Made by a program: the position numbers and the translations under genes
Notes under the pieces: generated by a model
The model's database searches: none
Told to the model about the DNA's origin: nothing
The model's input: only the letters and a program-made list of their open reading frames with translations
Part shown: positions 1-8,307 of the stretch, piece by piece
Numbering within the stretch: position 1 is the stretch's first letter
How the letters are laid out: each line of letters starts with the position of its first letter
Assembly: GCF_014200435.1 (NCBI RefSeq)
Contig: NZ_JACHBR010000001.1
Coordinates: 2,604,001-2,668,000, forward strand
DNA: 64,000 nt
Direction: 5' to 3'
Origin: Sphaerisporangium krabiense
Lineage (GTDB): Bacteria > Actinomycetota > Actinomycetes > Streptosporangiales > Streptosporangiaceae

Positions 1-224
1 GGGCCCAGAGCCTGGTCGTCGTCTCGGGCACGCGCGAGCAGGCGGCCGACATCATCGACGCGGTGCGCGAGGTGGCCCGCGTGGTGGTCGAGCCGCAGGA
101 CGGCCCGGTGGCGACCGCGTTCGGCGTGCACGGCTCGCCCACCTTCGTCCTGCTCGACCAGGACGGGACCGTCCGCAAGGGCGCGGTCAGCGTCCGCGAG
201 CTGCTCGCCCCGGCCGCGGTCTGA
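1..224 (+). CDS. TlpA-like thioredoxin-fold protein, C-terminal part
   Basis: Only the last 73 codons are inside the window. The reading frame ends with a TGA that overlaps the ATG of the ABC transporter (TGATG). The segment AFGVHGSPTFVLLDQDG is typical of the cis-proline strand and following beta strand of TlpA/redoxin-type thioredoxin folds, which act on disulfides outside the membrane. The CxxC active site, if present, would lie upstream of the window. Translational coupling to an exporter and a signal peptidase suggests a role in maturing an exported substrate; that is inference. Other thioredoxin-fold families cannot be excluded from this fragment. Confidence 0.6.
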   Translation, partial: AQSLVVVSGTREQAADIIDAVREVARVVVEPQDGPVATAFGVHGSPTFVLLDQDGTVRKGAVSVRELLAPAAV

Positions 225-2077
225 TGACCGGTCCCGCGAGGGGAGGACACGGCGGCGACGCGCCGTGGCGGGAACGCCTCGCCGCCGCGCTGGGCATCGC
301 CTGGCACGCCCGGCCGGCGCTGCTGTTCGCCTACCTGGCCACCGCGATCGCCGGCGGCGCCACGCCCGTCGGCGTCGCGTGGCTGACCAAGCTCGTGCTC
401 GACGAACTGGCACGGCGTGAGCGCATCGGCTGGCTCGTCGGCGAGGCCGTGCTGCTGGGCCTTCTCGGGCTGACGGCGGCCACGGTGCCGCAACTCTCCC
501 GGTACGTCCAGGCGGAACTGGGCCGGGCCACCCGCCTTCGCGCGCAGGAACGGCTCTACGAGGCGCTGTCCCGGCTCCAGGGCCTGGCGCGGTTCGACGA
601 CCCGGCGTTCTTCGACCGTATCGGCCTCGCCCAGCAGGCGAGCGGGATGGCGCCGCAGATGGTCCTGGAGGCGTCGCTCGGCGGGCTGCGTGCGGCGGTC
701 ACCATGGCGGGTTTCCTCGGCTCGCTGCTCGCGGTGCGCCCGGCGATGGCCGCGGTCGTGCTGGTGTCCGCCATCCCCGCCGTGGCGGCCGAACTGGCGC
801 TGAGCGGGAAGCGCGGGCAGATGCTGTGGACGACCAGCCCGATGGCGCGCCGTCAGATGTTCTACTCCCAGCTCATGACCGACAGGACCGCGGCCAAGGA
901 GATCCGCCTGTTCGGCCTCGGCGACTTCCTGCGGCTGCGGATGCTCGCGGAGCTGCGCTCCCTGCACGGCGAGGAGCGCCGTATGGACCGGCGGGTGTTC
1001 GGCGTCCAGGTCGGCCTCGCGGCCCTGACGGCGCTGGTCTCGGGCGCCGGCCTGGTGTGGGGCGTCCTGCTGGCCCGCGCGGGCGAGCTGACCCCCGGCG
1101 ACGTGATCGTCTTCGTGGCGGCGGTCGCGGGCGTCCAGGCCGGGCTGTCGGGGCTGGTCACGCAGCTCGCGAGCGGGCACCAGGCGTTGCTCAGGTTCGG
1201 CCACTTCGTCGACCTGCTCAAGGCCGCCCCCGACCTCGCCACGCCGCTCGCGCCGGCGCCGGCCAGGCCGCTGCGTGACGCGATCGAGCTGAGGGACGTC
1301 TGGTTCCGCTACGGCGACGACCAGCCGTGGGTGCTGCGCGGCGTCGACCTGCGCGTCCCCCGCGGCGGGCTGGTGGCCGTGGTGGGGCTGAACGGCGCCG
1401 GCAAGAGCACCTTGGTGAAGCTGCTCTGCCGGCTGTACGAGCCGACCCGCGGTTCGATCACCTGGGACGGCGTGGACATCCGCGACATCCCGGTCGCCGA
1501 CCTGCGTGCGCGGATCGGCGCCGTCTTCCAGGACCACATGAACTACGACCTCAGCGCCGCCGAGAACATCGGCGTCGGCGACCTCGCCGCGCTCCGGGAC
1601 CGCGACCGCGTCCGCGCCGCCGCCGCCTCCGCCGAGGTCCACGAGACCATCACCGGCCTGCCCTACGGATACGACACGCTGCTCAGCCGCATGTTCTTCA
1701 TGAACTCCCCCTCCGACGGGGAGAAGGCCGGGGTGACGCTGTCGGGCGGGCAATGGCAGAGGATCGCCCTGGCCCGCGGCCTCCTGCGCGCACGGCCCGA
1801 CCTGCTGATCCTGGACGAGCCCAGCTCGGGCCTGGACGCGGAGGCTGAGCACACCGTTCACCGGCGGCTCGCCGAACACCGCCGAGGAACGACGGGCGTC
1901 GTCATCTCGCACCGGCTGAACGCCGTACGTCCCGCCGACCACATCGTCGTCCTGGACGGCGGCCGGATCACCGAGGAGGGCACCCACGAGGAGCTGATGG
2001 CCGTGGACGGCGAGTACGCGCGGCTCTTCCGCATCCAGTCCGCGGGATACGCCGCCGCGCCGCGGGTGACCTCCTGA
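224..2077 (+). CDS. ABC transporter, fused permease and ATPase (ABCB type)
   Basis: The 617-residue protein has an N-terminal six-helix exporter domain (about residues 25-320) and a C-terminal nucleotide-binding domain. The domain shows Walker A GLNGAGKST, the signature LSGGQWQRIALARG and Walker B LLILDEPSSG, with a following histidine switch in VVISHR. This is the architecture of homodimeric or heterodimeric exporters of lipids, drugs or peptides. No N-terminal C39 peptidase domain is visible, so cleavage of a substrate leader would need another enzyme. The gene overlaps the redoxin end by one base and is followed 38 bp later by a signal peptidase, implying one operon. The substrate is unknown. 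Confidence 0.93.
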   Translation: MTGPARGGHGGDAPWRERLAAALGIAWHARPALLFAYLATAIAGGATPVGVAWLTKLVLDELARRERIGWLVGEAVLLGLLGLTAATVPQLSRYVQAELGRATRLRAQERLYEALSRLQGLARFDDPAFFDRIGLAQQASGMAPQMVLEASLGGLRAAVTMAGFLGSLLAVRPAMAAVVLVSAIPAVAAELALSGKRGQMLWTTSPMARRQMFYSQLMTDRTAAKEIRLFGLGDFLRLRMLAELRSLHGEERRMDRRVFGVQVGLAALTALVSGAGLVWGVLLARAGELTPGDVIVFVAAVAGVQAGLSGLVTQLASGHQALLRFGHFVDLLKAAPDLATPLAPAPARPLRDAIELRDVWFRYGDDQPWVLRGVDLRVPRGGLVAVVGLNGAGKSTLVKLLCRLYEPTRGSITWDGVDIRDIPVADLRARIGAVFQDHMNYDLSAAENIGVGDLAALRDRDRVRAAAASAEVHETITGLPYGYDTLLSRMFFMNSPSDGEKAGVTLSGGQWQRIALARGLLRARPDLLILDEPSSGLDAEAEHTVHRRLAEHRRGTTGVVISHRLNAVRPADHIVVLDGGRITEEGTHEELMAVDGEYARLFRIQSAGYAAAPRVTS

Positions 2078-2115
2078 ACGCGGGGGCGTCCACGGCGCGG
2101 GACGGCGGGGATCAG

Positions 2116-2592
2116 ATGCTCCTGGATCGGTACCGGGTCGCCGTCGCCCTGGTCCTGCTGGCGCTCCTCACCCTGGCCGTCGCCCGCCTGCGGCGCGGAC
2201 TGGTGGTCGTCACGGTGACCGGCACGAGCATGACGCCGACGCTGCTGCCGGGCGACCAGGTCATCGTGCGGAGGTGCGACGTCACCGGTCTGCGGGTCGG
2301 CGACATCGTCGTGCTCGAACCGCCGCGCCCGCCCAGCCCGTACGCCGTCACGGTCACCGCTCCTGACCGCGTGAGGCCGCGCTGGAACGTCAAACGGGTG
2401 GCCGCCCTGCCCGGCGACCCCGTGCCCGAGGAGGCGCGCGCCGCCGCCGGCGGGCTGCGCGTCGTCCCGGCCGGGTCCTTGGTCGTCATCGGGGACGGGA
2501 CCGGCAGCCGCGACTCCCGGCACAACGGCTTCTACTCCGCCGGCCGCATCCTCGGCGTCGTCATTCGCCCAGGACGCCTCGCACGACGATGA
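2116..2592 (+). CDS. S26 family signal peptidase
   Basis: A 158-residue type I (S26) signal peptidase. It has one N-terminal membrane segment (about residues 8-24), then the catalytic serine in GTSMTPTLLPGD and the lysine general base in VKRVAALPGD. The C-terminal part carries GDGTGSRDSR, matching the conserved box E region. It is shorter than housekeeping LepB enzymes and sits behind an exporter and a redoxin, so it may be dedicated to one exported substrate. The start is the ATG at 2116; no strong ribosome site is seen before it. The family call is secure, the dedicated role is inference. Confidence 0.88.
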   Translation: MLLDRYRVAVALVLLALLTLAVARLRRGLVVVTVTGTSMTPTLLPGDQVIVRRCDVTGLRVGDIVVLEPPRPPSPYAVTVTAPDRVRPRWNVKRVAALPGDPVPEEARAAAGGLRVVPAGSLVVIGDGTGSRDSRHNGFYSAGRILGVVIRPGRLARR

Positions 2593-2604
2593 GCCCGTGC
2601 GGGC

Positions 2605-3336
2605 TCAGGACGAGCGGCGCGCCGCCCCGTCCAGGCTCGCCAGCAACGCCGGGACGTCGTGGAGGGTCTGGATGGCGGGGATCCGCGGCGGGCGGCCCGT
2701 TACCCCGGAACGGTTCAGCCAGATGCCGTGCATGCCGGCCCGCGCGGCGGGGATCGCGTCCACCTGGAGGCGGTCGCCCACGTAGGCGATCCGCCCGGCG
2801 GGCAGGCCCATGCGCTCCCGGGCGCGTTCGAAGATCAGCGGATCGGGCTTGGCGGCCCCGGCCTCGCTGGAGACGATCAGCTCGGGCAGGTCCCTGGCCA
2901 GGCCGACGGCCTCCAGCTTGCGGCGCTGCTGGGCGGCGTCCCCGTTGGTGAGGACGCCGAGCAGCAGGTCGGGGCGCTGCTCGGCCAGCGCGTCCAAGGC
3001 CGGCCGCACGTCGGGGAAGAGCCGCCACGCCGCCTCGTAGTGCCCGAGGTACTCGGCGAACCACGCGTCGGCCTCCGCGTCGTCCCAGGCTCCGAGCCCG
3101 AGCTCGGCGGCGAGGGACACCACGCGCAGCCGCCGCTGAGCGGTGAAGGTCAGCTCCCCGGCCAGGTAGCGGTCCATGGCGTGCCGTTCCAGCTCGGCCC
3201 ACCGCCGGCCCGCGCGGCCGAGGTCCACGCCGGGGACCTCCGCGAGCGTCTCGGCCAGTGCCGCCGCCGCGGCCGCGTCGTGGTCGAGCAGCGTGCCGTC
3301 GAGGTCGAACAGCAGTGCTTGGACGAAGGGTTTCAT
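2605..3336 (-). CDS. HAD-superfamily hydrolase
   Basis: The 243-residue protein starts with the HAD motif I, LLFDLDGTLLDHD, whose first aspartate is the nucleophile. Motif II is GVLTNGD, the motif III lysine is in AAKPDPLIF and motif IV is YVGDRLQVDA. An alpha-helical cap lies between motifs I and II, as in the YjjG/2-haloacid dehalogenase-like subgroup of phosphatases. The ATG at 3336 places motif I at residue 7, the usual distance. It converges with the signal peptidase gene, leaving only 12 bp between stops. The substrate cannot be told from sequence. Confidence 0.9.
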   Translation of the reverse strand: MKPFVQALLFDLDGTLLDHDAAAAAALAETLAEVPGVDLGRAGRRWAELERHAMDRYLAGELTFTAQRRLRVVSLAAELGLGAWDDAEADAWFAEYLGHYEAAWRLFPDVRPALDALAEQRPDLLLGVLTNGDAAQQRRKLEAVGLARDLPELIVSSEAGAAKPDPLIFERARERMGLPAGRIAYVGDRLQVDAIPAARAGMHGIWLNRSGVTGRPPRIPAIQTLHDVPALLASLDGAARRSS

Positions 3337-3629
3337 GCGGACGGCCTCTTCCCAGGTCTGTACGCGGCGGTCTCTCCGGCGGCGGTGCGCCCGCGCCGTC
3401 TCCGCAGGGCCTGATCGTGGCTCTGTGGCAGGCGCCGCTCTGGCGATGGTTCCCGCCGTCGCCGCCGGAAATCCAGGGCCGGAGCAGGGCGTCGCGGACC
3501 GCCGGAAGGCCTGCGGACATTTCAACCCGTCTGGCCGACGGCGTGTCGTTATGGGGGGCGGCAGCGCCGAGCCCCGTGCAATCATGTGTCTCGGTCCAGG
3601 GACCCACTCTGGAGAACAGGCAGCTTCCC
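3337..3629. other. Intergenic region without a recognised gene
   Basis: This stretch separates the HAD hydrolase from a small plus-strand gene and probably holds their divergent promoters. No open frame here has convincing family features, and no clear -35/-10 pair stands out. Confidence 0.4.
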
Positions 3630-3773
3630 ATGGAAACCCCCCCTTCGGAACCGCCGCCGCTTCCCCGGCGAGACGAGGCCATGCGCTGCGCGGAAACCGA
3701 CGGCGACCGTCGCTGCGTCCTGCCCCTGGATCACCCCGGTGACCACGTCTACCCCCGCCAGCCCGACACCTGA
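3630..3773 (+). CDS. Small Cys/His protein, 47 residues
   Basis: A short frame from ATG 3630 encodes a proline-rich start followed by MRCAETDGDRRCVLPLDHPG and then DH. The spacing C-x8-C-x5-H-x3-H looks like a small metal-binding motif seen in short actinobacterial proteins of unknown role. The ribosome site is weak, with a GGAG about 15 bases upstream. An internal ATG (codon 18) just before the motif is an alternative start. It could also be a chance frame, so it is listed with modest confidence. Confidence 0.4.
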   Translation: METPPSEPPPLPRRDEAMRCAETDGDRRCVLPLDHPGDHVYPRQPDT

Positions 3774-3828
3774 CCCGCGCCCGCGGCAGGACGCGCCCGC
3801 ACCGCCCGTCACGTGCTTGGATACCTGT

Positions 3829-4281
3829 GTGGCCGAAGGAGGCGGACAGTCGCGGGAGGAATGGGCGCGCGCGAGGCTGGCCGACGCGCGCGTGGCCAGG
3901 CTGGGGACGACCGGTGACGACCTGGCTCCGCACCTCGTCCCGATCACGTTCGCCGTCCAGGGCGGCCGCATCCTGACGGCCGTCGACCACAAGCCGAAGA
4001 CCACCACCGACCTGCGGCGGATCCGCAACATCCGCGCGAACCCGAAGGTCTGCGTCCTCGTCGACCACTACGACGAGGACTGGACGCGCCTGTGGTGGGT
4101 CCGGGCGGACGGCCTCGCGACGGTGCTGCGGGACGAGGACGAGCGCCTCCCCGCCCTCGGCGCCCTGATCGCCAAGTACCCGCAGTACGCCGAGCGCCCG
4201 CCCGCCGGGCCGGTGATCGCCATCGACGTCGTCCGGTACGCCGCCTGGTCCTCCGGTGAAGGGACCACGCCACAGGGCTGA
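3829..4281 (+). CDS. PPOX-class F420-dependent oxidoreductase (TIGR03668-like)
   Basis: From the GTG at 3829 the product has 150 residues and begins near EEWARARLADARVARLGT, the normal opening of the TIGR03668 group of split-barrel flavin/F420 oxidoreductases. The central segment ITFAVQGGRILTAVDHKPK and RRIRNIRANPKVCVLVDHY matches cofactor-binding strands of this fold. The frame stays open upstream to 3586, but that part lacks family features. A GATACC sequence lies just upstream of the GTG, so a leaderless transcript is possible. The physiological substrate is unknown. Confidence 0.78.
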   Translation: MAEGGGQSREEWARARLADARVARLGTTGDDLAPHLVPITFAVQGGRILTAVDHKPKTTTDLRRIRNIRANPKVCVLVDHYDEDWTRLWWVRADGLATVLRDEDERLPALGALIAKYPQYAERPPAGPVIAIDVVRYAAWSSGEGTTPQG

Positions 4282-4307
4282 CCCGCCGGTCGCCGTACGA
4301 TGACGCC

Positions 4308-4763
4308 ATGCGGATCTTCGCGGGCGTCGAGGAGCTGAAGGCGGCCCAGGGCGAGCACCTCGGGGACACGCCCTGGCGCGAGGTGACCCAGCGGCAGGTG
4401 GACCTGTTCGCCGACGCCACCGGCGACCACCAGTGGATCCACGTCGACGCCGAGCGCGCCGCCGCGGGCCCGTTCGGCGGCACCATCGCGCACGGCTACC
4501 TGAGCCTCGCCCTGCTGCCCTCGCTCGTCCGCTCGCTCTACCGGGTCGAGGGGCCGAAGATGATCGTCAACTACGGCCTCAACAAGGTGCGCTTCCCCAC
4601 GCCCGTCCCCGTCGGCGCGCGCGTCCGCGCCGGCGCCGAGATCGTCGAGGTCAAGGACACTCCGTCCGGCGCGCTCGTCACCCTCCGCGTCACCGTCGAG
4701 GTCGAGGGCGCGGCGAGGCCCGCCTGCGTCGCCGAGACCCTGACGCTGCTCGTCACCGGCTGA
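4308..4763 (+). CDS. MaoC-like dehydratase (hotdog fold)
   Basis: The 151-residue protein carries the hydratase 2 motif FADATGDHQWIHVD with the catalytic aspartate and histidine, followed by the overhang segment GPFGGTIAHGYLSLAL. It is the length of single-domain MaoC dehydratases, which hydrate or dehydrate enoyl-CoA thioesters in the cytosol. It lies 26 bp after the PPOX gene and may be co-transcribed. No other fatty-acid genes are adjacent, so the acyl substrate is not defined by context. Confidence 0.9.
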   Translation: MRIFAGVEELKAAQGEHLGDTPWREVTQRQVDLFADATGDHQWIHVDAERAAAGPFGGTIAHGYLSLALLPSLVRSLYRVEGPKMIVNYGLNKVRFPTPVPVGARVRAGAEIVEVKDTPSGALVTLRVTVEVEGAARPACVAETLTLLVTG

Positions 4764-4774
4764 CCGGGCCCCCT

Positions 4775-5392
4775 TCACATACCGGAGTAGAGGATCGCGG
4801 CCTGAACCCGGCTGCGCAGGCCGAGCTTCCCCAGCATGCGGCTGACGTGCGTCTTCGCCGTCGCCTCGCTCATGTGCAGCGCACGGGCGATCTCGGCGTT
4901 CGACATGCCCCGCGTCACGCAGGCGAGCACCTCGCGCTCGCGCGGCGTCAGCACGCCGAGGTCCCGCGGCTCGTGCTCGTGCGTCCGGGTGAACGCCGTG
5001 ATCAGCCGGCGGGTCACGGACGGGGAGATGAGCCCCTCGCCGCGCGCCACCAGCCGCACCGCCTGGACGAGCGCGTCGGCGTCGGTGTTCTTCAGCAGGA
5101 ACCCGGCGGCCCCGGCGCGCAGCGCGCCGAACACGTACTCGTCCAGGTCGAACGTGGTCAGGACGAGCACGTCCGCGATACCGGCGAGCCGGCGCGTGGC
5201 GGAGATGCCGTCCAGCCTGGGCATGCGGATGTCCATGAGCACGACGTCCGGCCGCAGCTCCTCGGCCGCGCGCACCGCCGCCTCCCCGTCGGAGACCTCG
5301 CCGACCACCTCGATGTCGGACTCGCCTTCCAGGATCAGCACCACCCCGGCGCGCACCGCGGCGTGGTCGTCCGCCACCAGCACCCTGATCAT
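4775..5392 (-). CDS. LuxR/NarL-family response regulator
   Basis: A 205-residue response regulator. The receiver domain starts MIRVLVADDHAAVR, with the phospho-acceptor aspartate in VVLMDIRMP and the lysine in FLLKNTDADAL. The C-terminal LuxR helix-turn-helix is LTPREREVLACVTRGMSNAE. The ATG overlaps the stop of the kinase gene upstream (ATGA), so the pair is translationally coupled. This is the usual partner of HisKA_3 kinases and acts as a DNA-binding transcription factor. Its regulon is unknown. Confidence 0.95.
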   Translation of the reverse strand: MIRVLVADDHAAVRAGVVLILEGESDIEVVGEVSDGEAAVRAAEELRPDVVLMDIRMPRLDGISATRRLAGIADVLVLTTFDLDEYVFGALRAGAAGFLLKNTDADALVQAVRLVARGEGLISPSVTRRLITAFTRTHEHEPRDLGVLTPREREVLACVTRGMSNAEIARALHMSEATAKTHVSRMLGKLGLRSRVQAAILYSGM

Positions 5393-6579
5393 CCGCGGTC
5401 CTCCGCCGTGATCAGCTTGGCCTCGAACGGCTGCGACTCCACGGTCAGCGTGGCCACGACCCGCCAGAAACGGCCGTCTTGATCGTCGGAGCCCGCCGTG
5501 AACGTGCCGCCCACCAGGGCCGCGCGCTCGGCCATGCCCACCAGCCCCGCCCCCGACCCCGGCAGCCCCGCCGGGCCGGTCGCGCACGGGTTCTCCACGG
5601 TCAGCACGACCTGGTCCTGCCCGTACCGGACCCGCACGTCCGCACGGCCCGTGCCGTGCTTCATCGCGTTCGTCAGGGACTCCTGGAGGATGCGATAGCC
5701 CGCCAGCTCGATGGACGGCGGCAGATCGCGCGGCGTGCCCGACACCGTCAGATCGACGGCCAGCCCGGCGCGGCGCGAGCGCGCGACCAGGTCGGACGCG
5801 TCCCTCAGGCGGTGGCCCGTCGTCTCGGGCTCCTCGTCCTCGGCGCGCAACAGGCCGATCATCGTCCGCATCTCGGCCATCCCGCGCACGCTGTTCTCCC
5901 GGATCGACTCCAGCACCTTACGCACCGCCGCCCGGTCCAGGTCCGTGCGGGCGATCACCGCCGCGGACTGGATCGCCACGGCGCTGAAGTGGTTGGCGAT
6001 GATGTCGTGCAGCTCGCGGGCCATGCGGGTGCGCTCGGCCGTCACGGCCGCCTGCCGGTCCAGGGCGGCCAGCCGCGCGACCTGCTCCGCGCGGACGCGC
6101 TCGGCGATCACCTGGTCGCGGTGCTGACGGATGATCATCGCCGTGATGGTCGGCATCGTCAGCACCAGACCGGCCTGCACGCCGGCGACCGCCAACGCGC
6201 CCCAGTCCCTGGCGACGAACCCCACGACCGCGCCCGTCACCACGGCCAGCACGACCGTGGCGCCGAGCAGCCACGTGGCCAGGCGGCGCGGGCCGTACAA
6301 CGTGGGGGAGTACAAGTTGTCGGTGAAGACCAGGACCGTGCCGAGCGAGGGTCCGACGCACAGGTCGGCCACCATGCCGGCCACGCCGACCACCAGCGCC
6401 GCCACGGGCCTGCGCCGCCGCAGGACCACGCCCGCGCAGGTCATCGCCAGCGGCACCGCCAGCAACGCCACCGGCTGGCCCCGGTGGACGTACGCGCCGC
6501 TGGCCAGCAGGACGAGCCCGAGGGCGAACACGGCGACCCCCATCAGGGCGTCCTGCCGGAACGGATTCATGCCTTTCAT
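5389..6579 (-). CDS. Sensor histidine kinase, HisKA_3 type
   Basis: The 396-residue protein has four to five membrane helices in its first 150 residues, a short coiled region, and a HisKA_3 dimerisation box RMARELHDIIANHFSAVAIQ with the phosphorylated histidine. A HATPase domain follows, with NAMKHGTG (N box) and GAGLVGMAERAALVGG. It has no large extracellular sensor, so sensing is probably in or near the membrane. It is coupled to the response regulator by a 4-bp overlap. The start may be ATG 6579 or ATG 6570; neither has a strong ribosome site. Confidence 0.94.
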   Translation of the reverse strand: MKGMNPFRQDALMGVAVFALGLVLLASGAYVHRGQPVALLAVPLAMTCAGVVLRRRRPVAALVVGVAGMVADLCVGPSLGTVLVFTDNLYSPTLYGPRRLATWLLGATVVLAVVTGAVVGFVARDWGALAVAGVQAGLVLTMPTITAMIIRQHRDQVIAERVRAEQVARLAALDRQAAVTAERTRMARELHDIIANHFSAVAIQSAAVIARTDLDRAAVRKVLESIRENSVRGMAEMRTMIGLLRAEDEEPETTGHRLRDASDLVARSRRAGLAVDLTVSGTPRDLPPSIELAGYRILQESLTNAMKHGTGRADVRVRYGQDQVVLTVENPCATGPAGLPGSGAGLVGMAERAALVGGTFTAGSDDQDGRFWRVVATLTVESQPFEAKLITAEDRG

Positions 6580-6684
6580 CGCACCACGTCCGCACTCCCC
6601 GCGACACCGTCCGTGTTACGGCACGCCCGTACATACAAGGATGTAGACGGGTTCATCATCGCCGACGACGACGGCCGCTCCGAC

Positions 6685-7350
6685 ATGGCCAAGGCTGGAG
6701 GTGTGATCGTAGCCGTCATCATCGGATGTGAGATCGGGTTCTGGATCTTGCTGGGCCTCGGCCTGCTGACACGCTACAAGCTGCGCCGGCGCGCTCTGAG
6801 CAACGCGTTCCTGATCGCCGTCCCCCTTGTCGACGTCGTCCTGCTCGCCGCCACCGTGATCGACCTCCGCGCCGGAGGCACCGCCGAGTGGACCCACGGC
6901 CTGGCCGCCGCCTACCTCGCCTACTCGATCGTCTTCGGCCACCGCACCATCCGCTGGGCCGACCAGATAGCCGCCCACCGCCTCGCCGGCGGCCCACCCC
7001 CCTGGAAGCCCCCCGCAGGCGGAATGGCCAGAGCCAAGTACGAATGGGGCATGTGGCTCCGGATCATCCTCGCCTACGGCATCGCGTGCGCCCTGCTCGC
7101 CTCGGCCATCTGGTTCATCGGCGACCCCTCCCGCACCGCCGCCCTCAGCGACTTCATGCTCGGCCTGGCCCGCGTCCCCGTGATCGCCCTCCTGTGGCCC
7201 CTCTCCTACACCCTGTTCCCCAAGAAAACCCGCGACCAGCCCCCACCCACCCCAACCCCCACACCTGACCGCGCCCTGCCACACCCCGCCCAAGACAGCT
7301 CAACGCGCCCCGACGCCGGCACGCACGGCCAGCCGCGTCACGCCCCCTGA
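6685..7350 (+). CDS. Integral membrane protein of unknown function
   Basis: The predicted product of about 221 residues has five or so hydrophobic segments: VIVAVIIGCEIGFWILLGLG, ALSNAFLIAVPLVDVVLLAA, GLAAAYLAYSIVFG, ILAYGIACALLASAIWFIG and VPVIALLWPLSYTLFP. A proline-rich tail follows. It is divergent from the kinase gene, so shared promoter control is possible. The start is uncertain: ATG 6685 lacks a ribosome site, while GTG 6703 has AAGG and GGAG just upstream. I do not recognise a named family. Confidence 0.7.
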   Translation: MAKAGGVIVAVIIGCEIGFWILLGLGLLTRYKLRRRALSNAFLIAVPLVDVVLLAATVIDLRAGGTAEWTHGLAAAYLAYSIVFGHRTIRWADQIAAHRLAGGPPPWKPPAGGMARAKYEWGMWLRIILAYGIACALLASAIWFIGDPSRTAALSDFMLGLARVPVIALLWPLSYTLFPKKTRDQPPPTPTPTPDRALPHPAQDSSTRPDAGTHGQPRHAP

Positions 7351-7403
7351 TCGAAGCGGCTTACGGCCATCCCCGGAGCAGATCACATCCAATGGGCCGA
7401 GAA

Positions 7404-7482
7404 CGCCGTCAGGCCACCTGGTGCCGTCGAATCACCGGGGTGCCGTCAGTTCACCAAGTACCGTCAGGCCACTTGGTACGGC
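7404..7482. repeat. Short imperfect repeats with an inverted repeat
   Basis: The element GCCGTCAGGCCACCTGGT at about 7405 recurs as ACCGTCAGGCCACTTGGT at 7460, with a third partial copy between them. ACCAAGT and ACTTGGT in the last part can form a small hairpin. The block lies between the membrane-protein gene and the end of the convergent HATPase gene, overlapping the latter's 3' end, so it may act as a terminator. No transposon features are visible. Confidence 0.4.
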
Positions 7483-8042
7483 AGCTCCGCGTGCACCCGC
7501 CAGCCGCCCTGATACAGCCCGGCCCACGCCGACCCGCCCAGCTTCGCCGCGCGCCGCCGCATGGTCTCCACCCCTTGGCGGGCGCCGTGCGAGCCCGGCA
7601 ACCGGCCCTTCAGCCGGTTGTCCACGGTGAGGACGATCCGATCCGCCCGGTACGCCAGCACGACCGTCGCGCTCGGCGCCCCGTGCCGCAGCGTATTGGT
7701 CAGCGCCTCCTCCAGGATCCGCATCCCGGCCAGATCCACAGGATCCGGCAGCGGCCTGGGCGTCCCCGCCACGTGCAGGCGTATCGTCAGCCCCTCCAGC
7801 CGCGACGACTGGACGAGACCGGCCAGAGTCGGGCGCGGATAGTCGTACTGGGTCCGCTGCAGCAACCGCCTGAGGCGCACGACCTGCTGCTCAAGCTCGT
7901 CCACAGTGCCGGACGGCCGATGCCGCCGCCTGACCAGCACGACCGCCACCACGATGACCGCGACACCGAGACAGGCCAGCCCGACGGCGACGACGATCGG
8001 CGTCGAGAACCCGGCGATGCCGTGAAGGGCTGGCTGGTCCAT
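7464..8042 (-). CDS. HATPase-only histidine kinase-like protein
   Basis: The 192-residue protein has one N-terminal membrane helix (about residues 14-37), a short linker with a coiled stretch, and a kinase ATPase domain. The domain has the N box EALTNTLRHGAP and the glycine-rich region GARQGVETMRRRAAKLGG. There is no HisKA_3 box with a phosphorylatable histidine, and the region between helix and ATPase domain is too short for one. No response regulator adjoins it. It may be a decayed kinase or an ATPase partner of another kinase. The ATG at 8042 gives a normal membrane-anchored start. Confidence 0.75.
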   Translation of the reverse strand: MDQPALHGIAGFSTPIVVAVGLACLGVAVIVVAVVLVRRRHRPSGTVDELEQQVVRLRRLLQRTQYDYPRPTLAGLVQSSRLEGLTIRLHVAGTPRPLPDPVDLAGMRILEEALTNTLRHGAPSATVVLAYRADRIVLTVDNRLKGRLPGSHGARQGVETMRRRAAKLGGSAWAGLYQGGWRVHAELPYQVA

Positions 8043-8307
8043 ATCTCGACCCCGAAGTGCTCGCCACGTACAGGGATGTCGCGGTTGTCATTGCCACCCA
8101 CCCCCACCGCCACGCCCACCCCCGAGAAACCTTGACCTCCTTTTGCCCACTTCCCCCAGACTCACCCAATAGATCCACCAAACCCCCCTTCTGTCCCCCG
8201 CCGCCGGTTGCCTCGCTGAACATCCCAGCAGCATCGACCCAGCGACCTCGACGGATCCCCCGGGCCTACGACCTCGGCAGCGCTGGTCCCTCGTCGCAGG
8301 GGGCCGC
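8043..8307. other. Intergenic region, nothing recognised
   Basis: This stretch between the HATPase gene and the S4-domain gene should contain their divergent promoters. It is C-rich on the plus strand, and the small open frames in it show no protein features. AGGGGG at 8298-8303 is a likely ribosome site for the next gene. Confidence 0.4.

Noticed and set aside
5479-7350. Long plus-strand open frame of about 620 codons across the sensor kinase region
   Set aside because: Only its last third (from 6685) encodes a membrane protein with natural features. The earlier part is the high-GC shadow of the kinase gene on the other strand, full of Arg/Pro/His repeats.
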